Assembly: GCA_035296705.1 (NCBI GenBank)
Contig: DATHAL010000053.1
Span: 5,331-69,330 of the forward strand
Direction: 5' to 3'
Length of the DNA: 64,000 nt
Source: WHSW01 sp035296705
GTDB lineage: Bacteria; Actinomycetota; Thermoleophilia; Solirubrobacterales; 70-9
The translations under genes were made by a program, and so were the position numbers. Of the stretch, positions 58,443 to 64,000 are shown piece after piece (position 1 is the first letter of the stretch; the number at the start of each line of letters is the position of its first letter). Under the pieces are notes generated by a model. The model saw nothing but the letters and a program-made list of their open reading frames with translations, was not told the origin of the DNA and searched no databases.

Positions 58443-59081
58443 GTGCCGCTGAACGCGAGCCGCGTCCACCTCGAGCGCTTCGTCGAGCGCGCCGCGGCGT
58501 CGGTCGGCCCACGCGCGATTGTGCTCGACGCCGGCGCGGGCGACGGCGCCTACCGCCACCACTTCGACCACCTCGAGTACGAGTCGGCGGACTTCGCCAA
58601 GGTCGACAAGACCTACGCCGAGGAGATCACCTACGTCGGCGATCTCGCCGAGCTGCCGGTCGCCGACGATCGCTTCGACCTCGTGCTGATGACCCAGGTG
58701 CTCGAGCACCTGCCCGACCCGGTGGCCGTGCTGCGCGAGCTCCGGCGGGTCCTGAAGCCGGGCGCGCGGATCTGGGCGAGCTGTCCGCTCTTTTACGAGG
58801 AGCACGAGCAGCCCTACGACTTCTACCGCTACACCCAGTTCGGCCTGCGCCACCTGTTCGAGCAGGTCGGCTACCGCGAGGTCGAGATCGAGTGGCTCGA
58901 GGGCTATCTGGCGACGGTCGGCTACGAGCTCGACGTCGCCGCCCGGGCGCTGTCCGCTCGGGCGCGGCCGCTTCGCTGGGTGCTCGAGCGCACCAGCGAC
59001 CTCGCGGCGCGAAGTGACGTGCGCCGCAAGCGCACCGACCGCGGCCACCCGAAGAACTACACAGTCGTCGCGAGCGCCTGA
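58443..59081 (+). CDS. SAM-dependent methyltransferase (type 11)
   Basis: Class I methyltransferase of 212 residues. Motif I is IVLDAGAGDGAYRHHF, the acidic motif II and later DRFDLVLMTQVLEHLPDP, and FKPG-like VLKPGARIWASCPLFYEEH. The second half (YDFYRYTQFGLRHLFEQVGYREVEIE) is typical of Methyltransf_11 members acting on small molecules or glycans. GTG 58443. Substrate unknown. Confidence 0.9.
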   Translation: MPLNASRVHLERFVERAAASVGPRAIVLDAGAGDGAYRHHFDHLEYESADFAKVDKTYAEEITYVGDLAELPVADDRFDLVLMTQVLEHLPDPVAVLRELRRVLKPGARIWASCPLFYEEHEQPYDFYRYTQFGLRHLFEQVGYREVEIEWLEGYLATVGYELDVAARALSARARPLRWVLERTSDLAARSDVRRKRTDRGHPKNYTVVASA

Positions 59082-59091
59082 AGCGGCGAGC

Positions 59092-60453
59092 TCAGGCGCC
59101 GCCGATCGCCATCTCGCCGATCAGGATCGCCGGCGCGCTGACGGAGCCGCCGAACGGCACCCAGCGCGCCTCGGCGCCGACGGCGCGGATCGCGGCCAGC
59201 ATCGAGGCGAGATCGGAGGCGATCGTGAACTCGTCCGCGGGCTCGGCGAGCTCGCCGCCGGAGATCGCGCGGCCGCTCGCGCCGACGGAGAACGTGCCGG
59301 AGACGGGGTTGACGCCGGAGTGAAGGCCTGCGACATCCGTCACGTACATCCCATCCGCTGCCTCGCGAAGGAGCTGTTCGAGGCTGAGCTCGCCCGGGGC
59401 GATCACCAGGTTCGAGGTCGAGACCGATGGCGCGGAGCGGTAGCCGGCGCGGGCGGCGTTCGCCGTCGAGCGGGCGCCACCGCCCTCGCGGCGCGCCGTG
59501 TAGGAGTCGTGAAGGTAGGCGCCGAGCCGCCCGGCCTCGATCAGTGTCGTGCGGCCAGTCGGCGTGCCCTCGCCGTCAAACGGCGATGAGTTGAGCCCGG
59601 CGGGGTCGGCGCCGTCGTCGGCCAGCGTCAGGGGCGACGAGCCGATCTCCTCGCCGAGCCGCCCGGCGAACGGCGAGCGCCCGCGCTGCACCGCGTCGGC
59701 GCAGAGCACGCCGCCGATGAAGCCGGCGAAGCTCGCCGCCACCGTCTGGTCGAGGACCACCGGACAGGTGCGCGACGCCGGCTTGGTGGCCCCGAGGAGA
59801 GCGGTCGAGCGCTCGGCGGCTTCGCGTCCGATCGCGTCGGGATCGAGCGCAGCGGGCGAGCGGCCGAGGCCGAAGCCGAGCCCGGTCTGCTTGTCGCCGT
59901 CGGCCTCGGCGATCGCCTGGAGGTAGGCGTAGCAGGAGGTGACCTCGAAGGAGCCCGAGACGCCGCGCGAGGAGGCGAGCGCGACCGTGCCGCGGTCGTC
60001 GACGAACACCGTGGTCTCGATCGCGATCACGCGCCGGTCCGCCTCGCGCGCTGCGCGCTCGACCGCGAGTGCCAGCTCGAGCTTTCGCTCCGTCGTCCAG
60101 GCGGCAGCCTCGGGGTCGGCGAGCCCCGGGATCGGCACGGCGGCTCCGGCGGCCTCGGGCGCCGCGGCGTGCTCGTCGGGATCGACGGCGCGCGCCGCCT
60201 CGACCGCCCCGCCGGCGATCTCGCGGATGCCCTGCTCAGAGAGGTCGGTGCCGTAGGCGTAGCCGGCGCGGTGGTCGAGCCAGGCGCGCAGACCGAGCCC
60301 GCGCTCGCCGGCCTCGGTGAGGCTCTCGACCTCGGCCTCGAAGATCCGCAGCTCGAGCCCGGTTGCGTCCTGGCAGAAGGCCTCTGCGTCGCCGGCCCCG
60401 GCGGCGAGCGCCGCCTCGACCGCGCGCTCGGCGATCGGCTCGAGCTCGGCCAT
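59092..60453 (-). CDS. tldE: TldE/PmbA-family metallopeptidase subunit
   Basis: Protein of 453 residues, the non-catalytic (or less clearly catalytic) partner of TldD. It shows GLGLRAWLDHRAGYAYGTDL, VVLDQTVAASFAGFIGGVL and TSNLVIAPGELSLEQLLREA. The E. coli TldD/TldE complex cleaves unfolded small peptides such as microcin B17 precursor and CcdA. ATG 60453 overlaps the tldD stop (TGATG), so a 1:1 complex is expected. Member of a four-gene coupled cassette. Confidence 0.93.
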   Translation of the reverse strand: MAELEPIAERAVEAALAAGAGDAEAFCQDATGLELRIFEAEVESLTEAGERGLGLRAWLDHRAGYAYGTDLSEQGIREIAGGAVEAARAVDPDEHAAAPEAAGAAVPIPGLADPEAAAWTTERKLELALAVERAAREADRRVIAIETTVFVDDRGTVALASSRGVSGSFEVTSCYAYLQAIAEADGDKQTGLGFGLGRSPAALDPDAIGREAAERSTALLGATKPASRTCPVVLDQTVAASFAGFIGGVLCADAVQRGRSPFAGRLGEEIGSSPLTLADDGADPAGLNSSPFDGEGTPTGRTTLIEAGRLGAYLHDSYTARREGGGARSTANAARAGYRSAPSVSTSNLVIAPGELSLEQLLREAADGMYVTDVAGLHSGVNPVSGTFSVGASGRAISGGELAEPADEFTIASDLASMLAAIRAVGAEARWVPFGGSVSAPAILIGEMAIGGA

Positions 60454-61859
60454 CAGACTGATGTCCCTCCCACCGTCAGCTCGGAGATCCGCACGTGACC
60501 CTGGCCGACCCCTACCGGGACCGACTGGCCGCCCTTGCCGCAGAACCCGGTCCTGACCTCGAAGTCGCTCGCCACCGCGTCGATCCGGCCGAGGACGTCG
60601 AGGCAGTTGCCGATTAGGGTCGCCCCGCGGCACGGGCTCGTCACCTCGCCGCCCTCGATCAGGTAGCCCTCCGAGACGCCGAACACGAAGTCGCCGGTCG
60701 TCGGGTCGACCTGCCCGCCGGCGAATGAGACAGCGTAGAAGCCGCGGTCGACCTCGGCGATCAGCTCCTCGGGCTCCGCCTCGCCGGGCGCGATGTACGT
60801 GTTCGTCATCCGCGGGATCGGCAGGTGGCGAAACGACTGGCGCCGGCCGTTGCCGGTCGACGCGGCGCCGTCCTTGCGCGCGCGGAGCAGGTCGTAGAGG
60901 TAGGCGGTGATCCGGCCCTCCTCGATCACGGGCGTGCGCCGCGTGGGCGTGCCCTCGTCGTCGATCGCGTCGGTGCCCCACTCGCCTGGCAGCCGGCCGT
61001 CGTCGTAGGCGACGAGGAACGGCTGAGCCACCGGCTCGCCGAGCTTGCCGATATAGACGGAGGCGCCCTTCTGGATGTGGTCGGCCTCGAGCCCGTGACC
61101 CGTCATCTCGTGGAACAGGACGCCGCCGAACCCGCCGCCCACCACCACCGGCATCGCCCCGGCCGGCGCCGGTTGCGCGTCGAGGAGCGTGAGCGCGGTG
61201 CGCGCCGCCTTCGCCGCCGTCGCCTCGGCCGCACCGTCCTCGACGATCTCGAACCCGCGGTGGCCGCCGAGCGTCTCAAAGCCGGTCTCGACGGTGCCGT
61301 CGCGCCGGGCCACCGCCTGGACCCCGAGCCGCACCCGCGTGCGGTCGTCGGAGGCGAAGGTGCCCTCGGAGCTCGCGACCGTGATCCGCCGCCGCGCCTC
61401 CGAGTAACCCGCTTGCACCTGCGCCACCTCGCCGCCCGCGCCGCGCGCCGTCTCATCGCAGGCGCGCAGGAGCTCGGCCTTGCGCTCCGCTGACACCGCC
61501 GCCGGGTCAGTCTCGATCTCCTGGAGCTCGGGCGCGGCGGTCGGCTCGAGCGGCGCTGGCTCGGCGCGCTCGCCGGAGAGCGCAGCGGCGGCGGCGTCCG
61601 CGGCCCGCTCGAGGTCGGCCTCGGCGAGCCCGTCGACGTGGGCGAAGTAGGTCGTCTCGCCGATCACGACGCGGACGCCGGCTCCGACGTCGGCGCCGCG
61701 CTGCGCGCCCTCGACCCTCGACTCGTCGATCGAGAGCGAGAGCCCGGAGCGCTCCTCGCAGAAGAGCTCGGCGAAGTCACCCCCGTTTCGCAGCGCTCGG
61801 CCGACGATGCGTCGCGCGAGCTCCGGGTCGAGGAGGGGCTCCGGGGGTCGGCCCGGCAT
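60453..61859 (-). CDS. tldD: TldD metallopeptidase
   Basis: Zinc peptidase of 468 residues. The metal motif HEMTGHGLEADH (HExxxH) is seen near residue 250, and SEGYLIEGGEVTSPCRGATL and PVGVGQGHVRISELTVGG near the end match TldD. Active as a heterodimer with TldE. ATG 61859 overlaps the stop of a 69-residue gene (TGATG). Two small genes precede it in the same coupled unit, which might supply a substrate or partner (inference). Confidence 0.95.
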   Translation of the reverse strand: MPGRPPEPLLDPELARRIVGRALRNGGDFAELFCEERSGLSLSIDESRVEGAQRGADVGAGVRVVIGETTYFAHVDGLAEADLERAADAAAAALSGERAEPAPLEPTAAPELQEIETDPAAVSAERKAELLRACDETARGAGGEVAQVQAGYSEARRRITVASSEGTFASDDRTRVRLGVQAVARRDGTVETGFETLGGHRGFEIVEDGAAEATAAKAARTALTLLDAQPAPAGAMPVVVGGGFGGVLFHEMTGHGLEADHIQKGASVYIGKLGEPVAQPFLVAYDDGRLPGEWGTDAIDDEGTPTRRTPVIEEGRITAYLYDLLRARKDGAASTGNGRRQSFRHLPIPRMTNTYIAPGEAEPEELIAEVDRGFYAVSFAGGQVDPTTGDFVFGVSEGYLIEGGEVTSPCRGATLIGNCLDVLGRIDAVASDFEVRTGFCGKGGQSVPVGVGQGHVRISELTVGGTSV

Positions 61860-62068
61860 CAGCGGGCGGCGTCGATCACGTGAGCGGCGGCGCGGAAGAG
61901 CTCGCGGCCGGCCTCGGTCTCGGGCGCGCAGGAGCGGATGCGCCCGCCCGGGACATGGACGCGGGCGAACGGCTGCCGGGTCGTCCGCCGGCGGCGCAGG
62001 TAGGCCGCGGCCTCGTCGGCGTATCCCGTCACCCGGTCGAGGAGCGCTCGGTGCGGCTTCGGGGGCAT
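61859..62068 (-). CDS. small basic hypothetical protein coupled to tldD
   Basis: Protein of 69 residues, MPPKPHRALLDRVTGYADEA at the start, basic, with a helical first half and no Cys. Its ATG overlaps the stop of the upstream gene and its stop overlaps tldD, both as TGATG. High coding bias. Unknown function; because TldD/E process small peptides, a substrate or adaptor role is worth testing. Confidence 0.6.
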   Translation of the reverse strand: MPPKPHRALLDRVTGYADEAAAYLRRRRTTRQPFARVHVPGGRIRSCAPETEAGRELFRAAAHVIDAAR

Positions 62069-62466
62069 CAGGCGGCCCTCGCGCGCGGCTTGGGCGCCGG
62101 CGCCGCCGCCTCGCGGATCAGGTCGCGCAGCACGGCGCGCATGTCGAAGAGCATCAGCCCGGCGAGCGCGAAGCGCTCGACCGCGGCGACGATCGCAAAC
62201 TGGCCCTGGCGGACGGCGAACACCTCGCCCTCCTCGGTGCCGACGTGCGCGTGGGCGATCGGCTCGCCGGCGGCGCGATCGGCGGCCTCGAGCAGGCCCC
62301 GGGCGGCGCCGTCCCAGGTGGCGAGATCGCCCGTCGCGGCGAGCGCTTCGCCGCCCGGGCCGAGGATCGCGCAGCCGCGCAGCTCGTCCGAGAGCGCCTC
62401 GAGGCCAGCCACGGCGACCGCCGCGTCGGCGACCGTCGGCGCCGCGGTGGATGCTGGATCCGGCAC
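62068..62466 (-). CDS. roadblock/LC7-like small regulatory protein
   Basis: Protein of 132 residues with a GTG start at 62466. The pattern EALSDELRGCAILGPGGEAL, EPIAHAHVGTEEGEVFAV and FAIVAAVERFALAGLMLFDM suggests a roadblock/LC7 (longin-like) fold of the type that accompanies small GTPases, though no GTPase is nearby. It starts a four-gene unit with tldD and tldE. The end is Ala/Pro-rich and basic. Family call by eye only. Confidence 0.55.
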   Translation of the reverse strand: MPDPASTAAPTVADAAVAVAGLEALSDELRGCAILGPGGEALAATGDLATWDGAARGLLEAADRAAGEPIAHAHVGTEEGEVFAVRQGQFAIVAAVERFALAGLMLFDMRAVLRDLIREAAAPAPKPRARAA

Positions 62467-62485
62467 GTTCGCGACAATAGCGGCC

Positions 62486-62626
62486 GTGTCGCTGCCGAAA
62501 GCCTCGTGGCTCACCATCCTCGGCGTGTGCGCGATCACGGCGATCGCGCTCGCCCTCAACGGCTACAGCGGCTACTCGATCGTGGTCTCCGCGGTCGGCC
62601 TCGCGGCGGCCGTGAACCTGCTCTGA
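62486..62626 (+). CDS. 46-residue membrane protein
   Basis: Begins GTG 62486, VSLPKASWLTILGVCAITAI, and holds two hydrophobic helices separated by ALNGYSGYS, ending AVGLAAAVNLL. Codon choice is strongly that of real genes. It is divergent from the roadblock-like gene with 19 bases between starts, and ends nine bases before the convergent efflux gene's stop. No family name recognised. Confidence 0.6.
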   Translation: MSLPKASWLTILGVCAITAIALALNGYSGYSIVVSAVGLAAAVNLL

Positions 62627-62634
62627 GCCAAGTC

Positions 62635-63552
62635 TCAGCCCGCCCGGTAGGGCCCCTGCGCCGCGAACTCCGGCGGCCGGTAGGACTCCTCTGGCTCGAG
62701 GTGGATCAGCACGTCTGAGTTCGGGACCGCGGCCTCGATCGCCTCGCGGACCCGGTGAGCCGTCCCGTGCGCCTGCTCGAGTGAGGTGCCGTGCCGGAAC
62801 TGGAGGTGAAGGTCGATGTAGCGGCGCGCGCCGGCGCGGCGGGCGCGGAGCTTGTGGTAGCCCGCGACCTCGCTCGAGCTGCGGCGCTCAGCGGCGATCG
62901 CGGCCTCGATCCGATCGAGCTCCTCCGCCGGCGGCGCCTCGTCCACGAGCACGCGCCCGGAGCCGAGCAGGATCCGGGTCCCGGTGACGACGATCGCCGC
63001 GGCGACCGCCAGCGCCGTGATCGCGTCGAAGGCCGGCTCATCGGTGATCTCGACCAGGAGGAGCCCGATGAGGACGCCGAACGAGGTCAGCGCGTCGGTT
63101 CGCAGGTGGGCGGCATCGCCTGCGAGCGCCGCGGAGTTGAGCGCCCGCGCGCGGCTGTAGAGGAAGGTCGAGACGCCGACGTTGGCGACCGCCGAGAAGG
63201 CGATCACGCCGATGCCGATCCCGAGGTGGTCGATCTCGGAGCCGCTGACGAGCCGCCGAGTGGCCTCGAAGACGATCACTCCGGCGCCGACCAGGATCAG
63301 CATGCCCTCGATTGCCGCGGCGAGGTTCTCGAGCTTCTCGTGCCCATAGGGATGCTCGCGGTCCGCCGGCTCGTCGGCGGCGCGAACGGAGAAGTAGGCG
63401 ACGATCGAGGCCAGCAGGTCGATCGCCGAGTGGATCGCCTCGGTGACGATCGCGACCGAGCCGGTGATCGCGCCCGCGACCAGCTTCAGCAGGATGAGCG
63501 CGCTGTTGGAGACGATCGAGAGCCCGGCGGCTCCCGTCTTCGTCCGGATCAC
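62635..63552 (-). CDS. cation diffusion facilitator (CDF) family efflux protein
   Basis: Metal-ion/proton antiporter of 305 residues with six predicted helices. The transport-site pairs are H-x3-D in EAIHSAIDLLAS and H-x3-D in AAHLRTDALTS, the latter indicating Zn/Fe-type coordination. The cytoplasmic C-terminal domain (RRYIDLHLQFRHGTSLEQAH) carries His residues for regulatory metal. ATG 63552 overlaps the rdgB stop as ATGA. Confidence 0.92.
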   Translation of the reverse strand: MIRTKTGAAGLSIVSNSALILLKLVAGAITGSVAIVTEAIHSAIDLLASIVAYFSVRAADEPADREHPYGHEKLENLAAAIEGMLILVGAGVIVFEATRRLVSGSEIDHLGIGIGVIAFSAVANVGVSTFLYSRARALNSAALAGDAAHLRTDALTSFGVLIGLLLVEITDEPAFDAITALAVAAAIVVTGTRILLGSGRVLVDEAPPAEELDRIEAAIAAERRSSSEVAGYHKLRARRAGARRYIDLHLQFRHGTSLEQAHGTAHRVREAIEAAVPNSDVLIHLEPEESYRPPEFAAQGPYRAG

Positions 63553-64000
63553 GGCAGCTCCCCCGGATCGATGCCGAGCGCCCGCGCGAGCTTGCGCGCC
63601 GCCCGGCCGCGGTGGCTGATCCGGTTCTTCTCCTCGGGCGAGAGCTCTGCCATCGTCCGCTCGTCGTTGGGACCGGTGTCGCGCGGGACGAAGGCGGGGT
63701 CGTAGCCGAAGCCGCCGGTGCCACGCGGGGTGGTGATCAGGGTCCCCTGGCAGCGGCCCTCGTGAAGGTGCTCCTCCCCCTCCTCGTCGACGTGGGCGAT
63801 CACGCAGATGTAGGCGACCGAGCGGTCCTGCTCGCGCTCGAGCTTCGAGATCAGCAGGTCGAGGTTCTGCTCGTCGGTCGCGCCGGCGCCGGCGAAGCGG
63901 GCCGAGTGGACACCGGGCGCGCCGCCAAGCGCGGCGGCGGCGATCCCGGAATCGTCGGCGATCGCCGGCTCGCCGGTCGCCGCGGAGGTGGCGCGCGCCT
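63549..64000 (-). CDS. rdgB: RdgB/HAM1 non-canonical purine NTP pyrophosphatase, 5' end beyond window
   Basis: Hydrolyses dITP, dXTP and ITP to the monophosphates to clean the nucleotide pool. Only the last 150 codons are in the window. Seen in order: PAIADDSGIAAAALGGAPGV with catalytic Asp-Asp, HSARFAGAGATDEQNLDLLI, GTGGFGYDPAFVP, and MAELSPEEKNRISHRGRAA. The frame is open to base 64000, so the start lies past the edge. Overlaps the CDF gene by four bases. Confidence 0.93.
   Translation of the reverse strand, partial: ARATSAATGEPAIADDSGIAAAALGGAPGVHSARFAGAGATDEQNLDLLISKLEREQDRSVAYICVIAHVDEEGEEHLHEGRCQGTLITTPRGTGGFGYDPAFVPRDTGPNDERTMAELSPEEKNRISHRGRAARKLARALGIDPGELP

Overview
The window is chromosomal DNA of a very GC-rich bacterium with dense, mostly tightly spaced genes, GTG/TTG starts and many ATGA, GTGA or TGATG stop/start overlaps. 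An actinobacterium-like LexA with a GAAC-N4-GTTC operator, DUF3618/holin-type envelope proteins, an RpoD-like sigma factor and a System I cytochrome c maturation set with a cysteine-type CcmE point to a deep-branching actinobacterium. Thermoleophilia/Solirubrobacterales is my best guess; this is inference from gene content, not a phylogeny.

Region 1 (1-3.67 kb): 3' part of pruA, an orphan AAA ATPase, a zinc-ribbon gene behind lexA with a well-formed SOS-controlled promoter, and a complete tRNA-Leu(GAG).

Region 2 (3.67-13.45 kb): the most interesting part. A decayed copy of the 3' end of the tRNA-Leu lies at 13396-13452, so the DNA between looks like an old tRNA-integrated genomic island that has lost its integrase. 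Its cargo is two divergent, translationally coupled operons. The left one encodes a polar-amino-acid-type ABC importer, a GntR regulator, a fragment of an aromatic ammonia-lyase, a kinase/PLP-enzyme fusion of 777 residues and an SDR dehydrogenase. The right one encodes two half-size TauE/SafE permeases, a gamma-glutamyltransferase-like hydrolase and a Cupin_3 protein. Together they look like an uptake-and-degradation module for an amino-alcohol or gamma-glutamyl-amine compound (inference). A second tRNA-Leu-like remnant at 14.58-14.64 kb suggests repeated use of the site.

Region 3 (13.6-31.5 kb): accessory and housekeeping genes: secreted proteins including a DUF11/RTX-like repeat protein, a phosphatase-like protein, cupins, an ECF sigma/anti-sigma pair, ferredoxin reductase, folE, a DoxX-like protein, a TetR regulator with its operator next to the start codon, DUF3618 and holin-like proteins, an ArsR/AHSA1/DUF899 operon, a patatin, a thiolase and a two-gene GlpA-like flavoprotein pair.

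Region 4 (31.5-46.1 kb): an RpoD-type sigma factor coupled to a small acidic protein, two neighbouring frameshifted genes (a membrane-anchored EEP hydrolase and an AbiEi/DUF559-like protein with a 40-bp palindrome over its start), secG, ccmF, ccmE and related genes, then a phenylalanine/tyrosine degradation cluster (FAH-family hydrolase, Lrp-type regulator, HPPD, homogentisate dioxygenase, phenylalanine hydroxylase).

Region 5 (46.1-64 kb): an alpha-glucoside-type ABC importer whose MalF-like subunit carries an inserted beta-sandwich domain, a PfkB kinase with a metallo-beta-lactamase-fold partner, a class V aminotransferase-fold enzyme, tRNA-Gly(CCC), ccmG/ccmH, a large secreted protein, a DCC-family protein, a methyltransferase, tldD/tldE coupled to two small genes, a cation efflux protein and rdgB running off the end. 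I saw no transposase, integrase, CRISPR array or rRNA.
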